A DNA stretch of 64,000 bases, from NCBI RefSeq assembly GCF_027706725.1, contig NZ_JAQFWQ010000005.1, forward strand, positions 1 to 64,000. The letters are read 5' to 3'. The notes under the pieces are model-generated. The model was given only the letters and a program-made list of their open reading frames with translations. It was not told the DNA's origin and did not search any database. Positions 41,254 through 50,106 of this stretch are shown in pieces (position 1 is the first letter of the stretch; each line of letters opens with the position of its first letter). The position numbers and the translations under genes are program-made. Origin of the DNA: Nocardiopsis endophytica (GTDB lineage Bacteria > Actinomycetota > Actinomycetes > Streptosporangiales > Streptosporangiaceae).

Positions 41254-42378
41254 ATGCGCAAGCGGCTGACCACCACGACCACCCTCGCGCTGCTCACCGC
41301 CGGCTTCGCGGCGGCCCCGCTCACCGCCGCGTGGGCCGGGCCGGTGACCGACGGCTCCGGCGGCGCCGCCTCGGGGAACCAGATCAGCGTCCCCGCCGAC
41401 GTGGAGGCCGACCTCTGCGGCAACGCGCTGTCGGTGCTGGGCATCTCCAAGGCGGAGTGCACCGAGGTCGCCAAGGCGGTCTACTCCGCCTCCGACAAGG
41501 GCTCCGGTGGGCCCACCACGGACGGCTCCGGCGGCGTGGCCTCCGGCAACCAGATCAACATCCCGGTGGACGCGGCGCTCGACATCTGCGGGAACTCCGC
41601 CGCGATCGGCGGCGTGTCCAAGGCCGACTGCACCAAGGTCGTCGAGAGGCTGGCCGACGAGTCCGGGGGCGGCTCCGGTGGGCCCACCACGGACGGCTCC
41701 GGCGGCGTCGCCTCGGGCAACCAGATCAACATCCCCGTGGACGCGGCCATCACGGTGTGCGGCAACTCGGTCGCGGTGCTGGGCACCTCGAAGGCCGAGT
41801 GCACCACCGTGGTCAACGTGATCACCACGTCGCCGGAGAACGAGGAGGCGCCGCAGACCGACGGGTCGGGCGGCGTGGGCTCGGGCAACCAGATCAACAT
41901 CCCCGTGGACGCCGCCGTGGAGATCTGCGGCAACGCCGTCTCCGTCCTCGGCGTCGCCAAGGCGGAGTGCATGGACAAGGTCGGCCACGGGGACCACGGC
42001 GGCGGTTCGGACGGCGACGACGGATCCGACGGCGACGGTGGCGGGGACGACGGCAAGGACCACCAGAACGGCGGCGACGACGGCGCGGACGACGGCGGCG
42101 ACGGCCCCGGCGACGGTGGGGACGAGGGCGACGGCGGCTCCGACGGCGGGAAGGACGGGGGCTCCGGCGCGCCGGGCAAGGACGGCGACGGCGGCTCCGG
42201 CGACGCCCCGAAGAAGGAGCTGGCCTCGCAGGTCTCCTCTGAGGAGGACCTGCTGCCGGTGACCGGTGGCGCACTCGTCGGCCTGATCGCCGCCGCGGTC
42301 GCGGCCGTCGGCGGCGGCGGGGCCGCGATGGCGGTCGCGCGCAAGAAGCGCCGCGCCGCCGCGCACGCCGCCGACTAG
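41254..42378 (+). CDS. Long chaplin with four chaplin domains and cell-wall sorting signal
   Basis: A 374-residue secreted surface protein. A Sec signal peptide (about 1-28) is followed by four chaplin domains (about 34-69, 90-126, 147-183, 203-239), each with SGNQI(N/S)(I/V)P, two cysteines and the LG/GG..K(A/E)C pattern. A Gly/Asp-rich spacer runs from about 245 to 320 and the end is LPVTG (334-338), a hydrophobic helix and a basic tail, so a sortase should attach it to peptidoglycan. Chaplins coat aerial hyphae and lower surface tension. Short chaplins have one domain and classical long ones two, so four is unusual. The ATG at 41254 has GAAAGG upstream. Confidence 0.9.
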   Translation: MRKRLTTTTTLALLTAGFAAAPLTAAWAGPVTDGSGGAASGNQISVPADVEADLCGNALSVLGISKAECTEVAKAVYSASDKGSGGPTTDGSGGVASGNQINIPVDAALDICGNSAAIGGVSKADCTKVVERLADESGGGSGGPTTDGSGGVASGNQINIPVDAAITVCGNSVAVLGTSKAECTTVVNVITTSPENEEAPQTDGSGGVGSGNQINIPVDAAVEICGNAVSVLGVAKAECMDKVGHGDHGGGSDGDDGSDGDGGGDDGKDHQNGGDDGADDGGDGPGDGGDEGDGGSDGGKDGGSGAPGKDGDGGSGDAPKKELASQVSSEEDLLPVTGGALVGLIAAAVAAVGGGGAAMAVARKKRRAAAHAAD

Positions 42379-42404
42379 GCGCCGCGGGCGGACCAGCGCC
42401 GCAA

Positions 42405-42432
42405 CCCCGGGCCGATGCGCGTCGGCCCGGGG
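42405..42432. terminator. Terminator hairpin after chaplin
   Basis: CCCCGGGCCGA (42405-42415) and TCGGCCCGGGG (42422-42432) are perfect 11-bp arms with a 6-nt loop, just before the SURF1 start. Confidence 0.75.
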
Positions 42433-42452
42433 TATCTCATAGCCTCGAAGAC

Positions 42453-43250
42453 GTGCACCGAGTCCTGTTGTCCAAGCGCATGCTGGCGTTCCACGCGCTG
42501 GTACTGGTCGTCGTGCCCTCCTTCATCTGGCTGGGGTTCTGGCAGCTGGACCGGTGGGAGGAGAAGTCGGCGGCGGCTCGGCTCCAGGAGGAGAACCTCG
42601 CCGCCGATCCCGTGCCGGTGGAGGAGCTGGACGCGGTCGGTGCGCGGATCGACCCGCAGGACCGGTGGCGCCGGGTGACCGCGACCGGCACCTACGACTC
42701 CGACAACGAGCTGCTGGTGCGCAACCGGGACGGCTCCCAAGGGGTGGGACTGCACGTGCTGACCCCCCTGGTGACCGAGGACGGCACGGCGCTGCTGGTG
42801 AACCGGGGGTGGATCGCGCAGCCCCCGTCGTCGACCGCCGACCCCGAGGTGCCGCCCGCCCCTGAGGGCGAGGTCACCGTCACCGCGCGGCTGCACTACA
42901 GCGAGACACCGGAGAACACGGGCGTCCGCGAACGGGAGGGCCTGCCCGAGGGGCAGATCATGCTCATCGACGTCGACGCGCTCGCCGAGGACCTGCCCTA
43001 CCCGGTCTATGGCGGGTACGGCGACCTGACCGAGCAGGACCCGCCATCGGACCCGGCACCGGAGAAGCTGGAGGCCCCGGAGACGAACACCGGGATGAAC
43101 CTGTCGTACGCGGTGCAGTGGTGGGTGTTCACCGTGACGGCGATCGTGGGATGGGTGTTCCTGATGCGCCGGGAGATCCGCGACGCCCGCGAGGGGGACC
43201 CGCCCCGGCCGGCGGGGGACCGGCCGGAGCGCATCGACCAGCCGGCCTGA
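42453..43250 (+). CDS. SURF1-family cytochrome oxidase assembly protein
   Basis: 265 residues with one membrane helix near each end (FHALVLVVVPSFIWLGFWQL; VQWWVFTVTAIVGWVFLMRR) and the SURF1 hallmarks LGFWQLDRWEEK, LLVNRGWI and YAVQWW. It helps to assemble heme-copper oxidase. The GTG at 42453 has no ribosome site, and TAGCCT lies seven bases upstream, so it may be leaderless. Confidence 0.88.
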   Translation: MHRVLLSKRMLAFHALVLVVVPSFIWLGFWQLDRWEEKSAAARLQEENLAADPVPVEELDAVGARIDPQDRWRRVTATGTYDSDNELLVRNRDGSQGVGLHVLTPLVTEDGTALLVNRGWIAQPPSSTADPEVPPAPEGEVTVTARLHYSETPENTGVREREGLPEGQIMLIDVDALAEDLPYPVYGGYGDLTEQDPPSDPAPEKLEAPETNTGMNLSYAVQWWVFTVTAIVGWVFLMRREIRDAREGDPPRPAGDRPERIDQPA

Positions 43251-43277
43251 GGCCCGGGCGCCCCGCACGCGCCCCCC

Positions 43278-43454
43278 TCACGGTTCTTCAGGATCCGCTG
43301 CTTGTTCGCGCCGGGCCCGCCTGAGGATTTCGCGCTTGCGGTGAATCTCCTCCTCGCCTATCGGTCCGTGCTCGGCTTCGATCGCAGCTATGAGTTCGCG
43401 CAACCTGGTCCGCTCTCGCTGACGTGCGACGGAGTCCTCCGGGGTTCCCTCCAT
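43278..43454 (-). CDS. Small hypothetical protein downstream of MFS gene
   Basis: A 58-residue basic/acidic helical protein (start MEGTPEDSVARQRERTRLR; then IEAEHGPIGEEEIHRKREIL) 9 bp after the MFS stop on the same strand. The central 'EHGP...EEE' pattern resembles the tail of small antitoxin-like proteins, but no toxin is adjacent. The codons are less GC-rich than the neighbours', which argues either for recent arrival or against coding. No ribosome site is strong. Confidence 0.45.
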   Translation of the reverse strand: MEGTPEDSVARQRERTRLRELIAAIEAEHGPIGEEEIHRKREILRRARREQAADPEEP

Positions 43455-43463
43455 ATCGCCTAT

Positions 43464-44888
43464 TCAACCCCTGCCGTCGTCTCCGCGTAGGGAGATCCTC
43501 CGAACTGCCATGGGGAGCACCACCAGGGGGACCAGCGCGCTTGCGGCGAGGACGCCGCCCGCCGCCAGGAAGGCCGTGCCGATGGACCGCTCCAGGTCCG
43601 CCCCCGCGAACGCCACCGTCCCCAGGGCCACCGTGCCGACCGTTCCGCCGATCTGCCGGAAGAACGTGAACAGCCCGCTCGCAACGCCGATGTCGTCCGG
43701 CGGCACCCCGTCCTGCAGAGCGACCATCACCACCTGGAAGAACACCCCGGTTCCCAGGCCCATCGCGGCGGCGATCGCCCCCACCGCCCACAGCGGGGTG
43801 CCGGTGCCGATGAAGGCGAACCCGGCGGTCGCCGCCGCCATCACGGCCAGCGCCCCCGTCAGCAGCTTGCGATGGTCCCACCCCCGCACCGCCAGTGGCC
43901 CCACGACGCGGCCCGCGACGATGATGGCCGCCGTCTGCGGCACCAGCATCAGCCCGGCCCCCGTCGGGCCCATGCCCCGGACCTCCTGAAGGTGCAGGGG
44001 CAGCAGGAGCAGGCCGCCGAAGATGCCGACGCCCGCCGCGAGATTCACCGTGTTCACCGCGGTGAACACAGGGGCGCGGAACAGGCGCGCGGGCAGGAGG
44101 GCGTCATCGCCCATCGCCCGCTCGGTCCGGACGAACAGGACCGTGCCGACGGCGGCCGTGCCCAGGGCCGCGAGCGTCGGCGCGGACGCCCACCCCCACG
44201 CGCCCCCGAACTCCAGCGCCAGCAGCCCGGGGACCACCGCCAGGATGAGCGCCGCGCCGCCCCGCACGTCGACCCGCCGCCCCCTCCGCCGGGACCCCGG
44301 CCCCCGGAGGGCCGTTCCGACCAGGGCGAGCGCCGCCAGGCCCACGGGGAGGTTCACCAGGAACGCCCACCGCCACCCGGCGAGGCCCAGCAGGGTCGGC
44401 GCGTCGGCGAAGAAGCCGCCCAGGACCGGCCCGGCCACGCTCGCCACCGCGAACGATGCGCCGAGCCACGCCTGGTGGCGCACCCGGCGCTCGGGCGGCA
44501 GCAGGTCGGCCAGTATCGCCAGGGCCAGCGCCATGAGCCCGCCCGCCCCCACCCCCTGCACGGCGCGGAACACCGCCAGCCACGGCATGCTCGTCGCGAG
44601 CCCGCACAGCAGCGACCCGAGGAGGAAGACCCCGACCGAGGCCAGGTACAGGGGGCGCCGCCCGTACATGTCGGACAGCTTGGACGAGACCGGGGTGGCG
44701 ACGACCGACGTCACGAGGTAGGCGGACATCGCCCAGGCCTGCATCTCGGCCCCGCCGAGGCGGTCGGCGATCGTGCGCAGCGAGGCGGCGATGATCATCT
44801 GGTCGAGCGCCGACAGCAGCACCCCGAGCATCAGGCCGAGCGAGACGGCGGCGACGGTGCGCCGCGACGGGTCCCGGGGCACGGTCAT
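43464..44888 (-). CDS. MFS drug efflux transporter (DHA2 type)
   Basis: 474 residues with 14 predicted helices: ALDQMIIAASLRTIADRLGG (motif D1), SSKLSDMYGRRPLYLAS (motif A), FRAVQGVGAGGLMALA (motif B) and GPVLGGFFAD (motif C). It is a drug:H+ antiporter candidate. The ATG overlaps the DsbA-like stop (ATGA), so it is the third coupled gene of the quinone reductase-DsbA-MFS operon. Confidence 0.9.
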   Translation of the reverse strand: MTVPRDPSRRTVAAVSLGLMLGVLLSALDQMIIAASLRTIADRLGGAEMQAWAMSAYLVTSVVATPVSSKLSDMYGRRPLYLASVGVFLLGSLLCGLATSMPWLAVFRAVQGVGAGGLMALALAILADLLPPERRVRHQAWLGASFAVASVAGPVLGGFFADAPTLLGLAGWRWAFLVNLPVGLAALALVGTALRGPGSRRRGRRVDVRGGAALILAVVPGLLALEFGGAWGWASAPTLAALGTAAVGTVLFVRTERAMGDDALLPARLFRAPVFTAVNTVNLAAGVGIFGGLLLLPLHLQEVRGMGPTGAGLMLVPQTAAIIVAGRVVGPLAVRGWDHRKLLTGALAVMAAATAGFAFIGTGTPLWAVGAIAAAMGLGTGVFFQVVMVALQDGVPPDDIGVASGLFTFFRQIGGTVGTVALGTVAFAGADLERSIGTAFLAAGGVLAASALVPLVVLPMAVRRISLRGDDGRG

Positions 44889-45544
44889 GTCCGCGCGCCA
44901 TCGTGCAGGCCCTCGTTTAGGCCTTCGTGCAGGAGCGACAGGAGGTCGTCAGGGGAGAGCGCGCCGGATACGGCCCGTCGGCCGCCCACCCGGTAGGACG
45001 GGACGGCGGTGACCCCGGCCCGGGCGGCGAGGGAGCGGTCGTTCCGCACGTCGTCCGCGCGGGTACCGGTGCGCCACATCTCCTCGATGGCGGCGCGGTC
45101 CAGCCCGGCCTCGGCGGCGGTGTCGGTGAGAGCGCCGCGCACGCCCAGGTCGGCGTGGTCCACGTGGTAGGCGCGGAACAGGCGTTCCAGCACGGGTTCG
45201 GCGACTCCCCGCTCGGCCGCCAGGCGCACCACCCGGTGGGCGTCGAACGTGTCGAAGGGGCGCACGTTCTCCGGGTCCAGCTCCAGGCCGACGGCGCGGC
45301 CCCCGGCGGTCACCCGCTCGACGACGGCCTCGGCCTGCGCGTCGTCGAACCCCCACTCGGTCCGCATGACCTCGGCCAGGCGCAGACCGGGGGTGTCCGG
45401 GCCGCCCGGCCGGAGCTCGAACGCGCGCGGGCGCACCTCCACCTGGTCTGCGGCGGGGAAGCGCTCCAGGGCGGCGGCCCAGTTGCGGGTCCCGATCCAG
45501 CACCAGGGGCAGACGATGTCGAACCAGATGTCGACGCGGATCAT
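44885..45544 (-). CDS. DsbA/FrnE-type thioredoxin-fold oxidoreductase
   Basis: 219 residues. VDIWFDIVCPWCWIGTRNWA carries the C-P-W-C active site (about residues 12-15) of FrnE-like DsbA proteins, with AVPSYRVGGRRAVSGA containing the cis-Pro. There is no signal peptide, so it acts in the cytosol. The ATG overlaps the end of the quinone reductase gene by four bases (ATGA), and its own stop overlaps the MFS start. Confidence 0.9.
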   Translation of the reverse strand: MIRVDIWFDIVCPWCWIGTRNWAAALERFPAADQVEVRPRAFELRPGGPDTPGLRLAEVMRTEWGFDDAQAEAVVERVTAGGRAVGLELDPENVRPFDTFDAHRVVRLAAERGVAEPVLERLFRAYHVDHADLGVRGALTDTAAEAGLDRAAIEEMWRTGTRADDVRNDRSLAARAGVTAVPSYRVGGRRAVSGALSPDDLLSLLHEGLNEGLHDGART

Positions 45545-46491
45545 GCCCGTGCCTCCCGCGCTCCCCGAAGGGCGTCGGTGGTCAGGACGATCTTTCCCTG
45601 GACGCCGCCCTGCTTGTAGAAGCGGTGCGCGTCGGCCGCCTTCTCCAAGGGGAACTCCGCGTGGATGTGGACGTGCAGCCCGCCCCGGGCGTACAGGTCG
45701 GCCAGCTCGGCGAGCCGGGCGGCGGAGCGCTTCGGCGGGACGGTGCGGATCCCCAGGCCGGGGGCCTTGGCGTGGTCCACGAGGGTGAAGATCCGCGACC
45801 GGTCCTCGACCAGTTCCAGCGTGGCGTCCAGGGCGTGCCCTCCGACCCCGTCGATGGCGCCGTGCACGGTGCCGTCCGGCGCCAGGGCGCGGACGCGGTC
45901 GGTGAAGCCCTCGCCGTAGGCGACCGGGACGGCGCCGAGCGAGCGCAGGTAGTCGTGCCGTGCCTCGCGCGCCGCGCCGATGACGGTGGCGCTCCGGTGG
46001 CGGGCGAGCTGGACGGCGATGGTGCCCACCGCGCCTGCGGCGCCGTGCACCAGGAGCGTCTCGCCCTTGGACAGGCCCATGTCCTGGAGGGCGATGTGCG
46101 CGGTCTGGGCGGGGGCGGTGAAGCCTCCGGCGACCTCCCAGGGCATCGACGGCGGCTTGGCGGTGATCTGGTCGGCGGGCATGGCGACGTGCTCGCGGTA
46201 GGAGCCCAGCACGTTGAAGCCCAGGACCTCGTCGCCGGGGGCGAACCCGGAGACGCCCGGGCCGACCTCCTCGACCACCCCGGCGTACTCGTTGCCCGGC
46301 GTGCGCGGGAAGTCGGGGCCGTCGGCCGCCGCGGGCAGCCATCCTTCGACGACGGCGATGTCGAAGGGCTGCACACCGGCGGCCATGACGCGGATCAGGA
46401 CCTCCCCGGGCCCGGGGGAGGGGGTGGGGGCGTCGACGACCGTCAACCTCTCCGGCCCACCCGGCTCGTGGAACACGACGGCCTTGCTCAT
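45541..46491 (-). CDS. Quinone oxidoreductase-like MDR protein
   Basis: 316 residues of the zinc-free quinone reductase branch of the MDR family. VVFHEPGGPERLTVVDAPTP at the start, PRTPGNEYAGVVEEVGPGVS and the NADPH motif LLVHGAAGAVGTIAVQLAR are typical. It reduces quinones or enones with NADPH. First gene of a tightly coupled operon with a DsbA-like protein and a drug exporter, suggesting a response to an electrophilic or quinone-like compound. Confidence 0.9.
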   Translation of the reverse strand: MSKAVVFHEPGGPERLTVVDAPTPSPGPGEVLIRVMAAGVQPFDIAVVEGWLPAAADGPDFPRTPGNEYAGVVEEVGPGVSGFAPGDEVLGFNVLGSYREHVAMPADQITAKPPSMPWEVAGGFTAPAQTAHIALQDMGLSKGETLLVHGAAGAVGTIAVQLARHRSATVIGAAREARHDYLRSLGAVPVAYGEGFTDRVRALAPDGTVHGAIDGVGGHALDATLELVEDRSRIFTLVDHAKAPGLGIRTVPPKRSAARLAELADLYARGGLHVHIHAEFPLEKAADAHRFYKQGGVQGKIVLTTDALRGAREARA

Positions 46492-46629
46492 GGCCGATCC
46501 CGCCTCTCTGCCGTGCTCCCCGGCCCGGCGCCGGGGAGGCGATGACGAGGAGATTAGGGAGGCGGGCCACGGGGCCGAATCCGTATCGCCACGGGGGCGG
46601 GCACGGGGGTGCCCCTCAGTGGGCCGGCT

Positions 46630-49407
46630 TCAGTGATCCGTGAGGTCGAGCCGGGACAGCTCGGTACGGGTGCGCACGCCGAGCTTCGGATAGGCCTTGT
46701 ACAGGTGGTATTCGACGGTCCGGTGGCTCAGGAACAGGCGCGAGGCGATCTCCCGGTTGCCCGCCCCGCCTGCGGCCATGCGGGCGATCTGCAGTTCTTG
46801 CGGGGTGAGGAGCGACGCCGGGGTGCCGCCGTCCGCGCGCTCGGGCGTGGTGTCGCCCGCCGCCCGCAGCTCGGCGCGGGCGCGGTCGGCCCACGGCCCG
46901 GCCCCGAGGCGCTCGAATTCCCGCAGCGACGACCGCAGGTGCGTGCGCGCCTCGCCCTTGCGCTTGCGGCGGCGCAGCCATTCCCCGTAGAGCAATGCGG
47001 TGCGCGCCTGTTCGAAGGGGCGGCCGCCTTGTTCATGGATGGACAGCGCCTCCGCGTACAGGCCGCCCGCGCGGTCGGCCGTCTCCAGCAGCGCGCGGCA
47101 GCGCAGTGCGAGGGCCCGGGCCCAGGGTCGGCCGGATGCCTGGGCCCACGCGGCGAACCGGGCGGCGTCCTCCTCCGCGCGCTCGGCGCCGGAGAGGACG
47201 GCCGCCTCGACGAGGTCGGCGGAGGAGGCGACGGCGAGGCCCGTGAGCCGCCCGGGGCCGTCGGCCGCCTCCGCGAGGTGCCGCACCGCGCCGTCCGCGT
47301 CGCCCGTGGTGAGGGCGAGCAGGCCGAGCGCGCACGCCGCCGCCGCGTCGGCCTCGGCGGTCCCGGTCGACCGGGCGGCCGCCTCGCGGCACCGCTCGGC
47401 GTCCCCGGCGATCGCGGCGGCCCGCGCCTCCAGCGCGCTGAGGCGGGCGGTGGTCCGCACCTTGCCGGTGGCGTGCGCGAACCCCCGCGCCTCCTCCGCC
47501 GACAGGGCGGCGTCGCGGTGGCGCCCCGTCATCAGCTGCCCCTGTGCCTGGAACTGCAGGGCCGCGGGGAGCGCGCCCAGCAGTCCGCGCCGGCAGGTCG
47601 CGGCGGCGTCGGCGCCCGCCAGCTCCATGGCGGTCTCGTCGTCGCCGATCGTCAGCGCCACGGAGCACAGGTGCAGCCGCACGATCAGGCTCTCCGGCGG
47701 CTCCGTGCGGGCGCGGTCGACCACGGCGGCGAGCCGGGGCAGGCCCGCGTCCAGGTCGTCGTCGGCCAACTCCCCCAGCCCGGCCACGGAGTCGGCGGCG
47801 ATGCCGGGCGGCGGCAGGAAGGCGCCCTCGTCCCCAGGGGGCGGACCAGGGGGCGGGACGGCGCGGATCAGGCGGGCGGCCTCGCGCACGGCGGGCAGGT
47901 CGCCCGCGGCCCAGGCGTTGTCCGCGGCCATCACCAGCAGGGTGTGCGCGAGCGCGGGGTCGGACCGGGTGACGGGTTCGGCGCGTCGGATCAGCAGTCC
48001 CGCGGCCTTCGAGGCGACGCCCCGTTCGAACTCCACGGTGCCGAGGACCATCGCCGTGCCCGCCAGCAGTACGGGGTCCGACGTGAGGCCGTCGGCGCGC
48101 TCGGCCAGGTCCCGGGCGCGCTCGGTACGGCCGACCGTCACCGAGGACTGCGCGGCTCGCATGAGGCGGTGCGCGCGCTGGGCGCCGTCCTCGCTCAGGT
48201 CGGCCGCGCGCTCGTAGAACGGCACCGCGGAGGGGAGCGCGCCGCGCGCGCGTGCGCGTTCGGCGGCCTCTTCGAGCTCGCGCGCGATCCCGTCGTCGGG
48301 TCCGGTGGCGGCCGCCGCGAGCTGGAGGGCGCGGCGGTCGCCGTCGAGCACGGCCGCCAGCGCGCGGTGCACGGCGAGGCGCTTCGAGGGAGGGCACGCC
48401 TGGTAGGCGGCCGAACGGACGAGCGGGTGCCGGAACGCCACCGTGACGCCGGAGAGGGTCAGCAGGCCCACCCGGTCCGCGGGGTCGAGGTCGGACTCCG
48501 CGCAGCCGAGGGCCTGGGCGGCCTGGAGGACGACGCCGAGCTCGCCCGTCCCCTCGGCGGCGGCGACCGCGAGCAGGAGGCGTGTCGCCTCGGGGAGGCG
48601 GTCGATGCGCGCCCCGAGGGTGTCCAGCACCCGCCGCCGGACCGGGAAGGCGGCGGGCGGCGCGGTCCGGCCCGCGCGCTGCTCCTCGGACAGGCCCGCG
48701 GGGAGCTCGATCAGGGCCAGGGGGTTGCCTTCGGACTCCTCCAGGACGCGGTCGCGGATGTCGCGGGCGAGCCCGGGGAAGCGTTCGCGCAGCAGCGCGG
48801 CGGCGGTCGGGCGGTCGAGGGCCGCGGGGACGACCTCGTCGAGGCCCGGCGCGTCGAACCCGTCGCGCGCGGCGAAGAGGAACGCGATGCCTTCGGCCTG
48901 GAGCCGGCGCGCGGCGAACAGGAGCACGTCGGAGGAGGCGGGGTCCAGCCAGTGGGCGTCGTCGACCAGGCACAGCAGCGGCCGCTCGGCGGCGAGGTCG
49001 GACAGGAGGGTGAGCAGCGCCAGGCCCACGAGGTAGCGCTCGCCGTTCCCGCCCCCGTCGGTCAGGCCGAGCGCGGAGCGCAGCGTGTGGGCCTGGTCGT
49101 CGGGCAGGCCGCCGACGGCGGGCAGGACCGGGCGGAGCAGCATGTGCAGGGCGGCGAACGGCAGGTCGGACTCGGCCCCCACGCCGGTGGCGCGCAGGAC
49201 GCGCATCCCTTCGGCGGCCTCCGCCGCGGCGTCCAGGAGGGCGGACTTGCCGATCCCGGCGTCGCCGCGCAGGACGGCGGCGCCGCTGCGCCCCTCGCGC
49301 GCGCTCCGAACGAGGCGCGTGACCGCCGCCAGTTCCTCATCCCGCCCGACCAACCGGACACGTCCGACCACCACGACAGCCAACGTAGCGCCCCTGGGGG
49401 AATGCAT
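46630..49407 (-). CDS. LuxR-family large ATP-binding (LAL) regulator
   Basis: A regulator of about 925 residues. The AAA/STAND ATPase domain has Walker A GDAGIGKSA (about 48-56) and Walker B LLCLVDDAHWLD; a long alpha-helical repeat region follows, and the last 65 residues are a LuxR helix-turn-helix (LTPQELQIARMAAGGAGNRE onward). The start is ATG 49407 or a TTG/GTG slightly downstream (49380s). It lies upstream of the quinone reductase operon on the same strand, 138 bp away, and is its probable activator. Divergent from a TetR gene. Confidence 0.87.
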   Translation of the reverse strand: MHSPRGATLAVVVVGRVRLVGRDEELAAVTRLVRSAREGRSGAAVLRGDAGIGKSALLDAAAEAAEGMRVLRATGVGAESDLPFAALHMLLRPVLPAVGGLPDDQAHTLRSALGLTDGGGNGERYLVGLALLTLLSDLAAERPLLCLVDDAHWLDPASSDVLLFAARRLQAEGIAFLFAARDGFDAPGLDEVVPAALDRPTAAALLRERFPGLARDIRDRVLEESEGNPLALIELPAGLSEEQRAGRTAPPAAFPVRRRVLDTLGARIDRLPEATRLLLAVAAAEGTGELGVVLQAAQALGCAESDLDPADRVGLLTLSGVTVAFRHPLVRSAAYQACPPSKRLAVHRALAAVLDGDRRALQLAAAATGPDDGIARELEEAAERARARGALPSAVPFYERAADLSEDGAQRAHRLMRAAQSSVTVGRTERARDLAERADGLTSDPVLLAGTAMVLGTVEFERGVASKAAGLLIRRAEPVTRSDPALAHTLLVMAADNAWAAGDLPAVREAARLIRAVPPPGPPPGDEGAFLPPPGIAADSVAGLGELADDDLDAGLPRLAAVVDRARTEPPESLIVRLHLCSVALTIGDDETAMELAGADAAATCRRGLLGALPAALQFQAQGQLMTGRHRDAALSAEEARGFAHATGKVRTTARLSALEARAAAIAGDAERCREAAARSTGTAEADAAAACALGLLALTTGDADGAVRHLAEAADGPGRLTGLAVASSADLVEAAVLSGAERAEEDAARFAAWAQASGRPWARALALRCRALLETADRAGGLYAEALSIHEQGGRPFEQARTALLYGEWLRRRKRKGEARTHLRSSLREFERLGAGPWADRARAELRAAGDTTPERADGGTPASLLTPQELQIARMAAGGAGNREIASRLFLSHRTVEYHLYKAYPKLGVRTRTELSRLDLTDH

Positions 49408-49493
49408 GGGAGCACTTGCCCCGGACATGCCCACGTGGGGACGGCGGTCCGATTAGAGTGTCCGCGTACCTGCGGCTTCGACGGAGGAGGGCC

Positions 49494-50102
49494 ATGGGCG
49501 AGACGCACGCTCCCGGGACGGTGCGCCCCGGAGGCCGGACCGCCCGCACGCGCGCCGCCGCCCTCAGGGCCGCCTCGGACATCCTGGTCGAGAAGGGCTT
49601 CACCGGACTCGACCTGGCGGAGGTCGCCGGGCGTGCGAAGGTGGGGCGGACCACCGTGTACCGGCGCTGGGGGAGCGCCGCCGGGCTCGTCGTCGACCTG
49701 CTGGCCGACCTGTCCGTTCCGCCCCTGCCCGATGGGCCCGCCGACACCTTCGAGGACGCCCTGCGGGCCAACGCCCTGACCGTGCGCGAGCGCCTCGCCG
49801 ACGCCCGGCAGGGGCCCCTGTTCAAGGCCGTCGTCGCCGCCGCGACCTGCGACGCGCGCGCCGCCGAGGCGCTGCGCCGGTTCCACCGCGTGCGCGTGGC
49901 CGAATGGAGGCCGTGCGTGAGACGGGCCGCCGAGCGGGGTGAGGTGCCGCACGGCACCGACGCCGGGGAGGTGGCGGTGGCGGTGTCGGCGCCCCTGTAC
50001 CACCGCCTGCTGGCGGGGTTCGGACCGTTGGACGAGGCGGCGGCGGACCGCTCCGCGCGGGCCGCGGCCGCCGCGGCCAGGGCGGGGGCCTACGTACGAT
50101 GA
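49494..50102 (+). CDS. TetR-family regulator
   Basis: 202 residues; helix-turn-helix at about 20-65 (AALRAASDILVEKGFTGLDL, then VAGRAKVGRTTVYRRWGS) and a TetR_C C-terminal domain. The ATG at 49494 has GGAGGAGG upstream. The stop lies 4 bp before the start of the UvrA-like gene, so the two are one operon and the regulator probably controls drug-dependent expression. Confidence 0.9.
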   Translation: MGETHAPGTVRPGGRTARTRAAALRAASDILVEKGFTGLDLAEVAGRAKVGRTTVYRRWGSAAGLVVDLLADLSVPPLPDGPADTFEDALRANALTVRERLADARQGPLFKAVVAAATCDARAAEALRRFHRVRVAEWRPCVRRAAERGEVPHGTDAGEVAVAVSAPLYHRLLAGFGPLDEAAADRSARAAAAAARAGAYVR

Positions 50103-50106
50103 ACCG

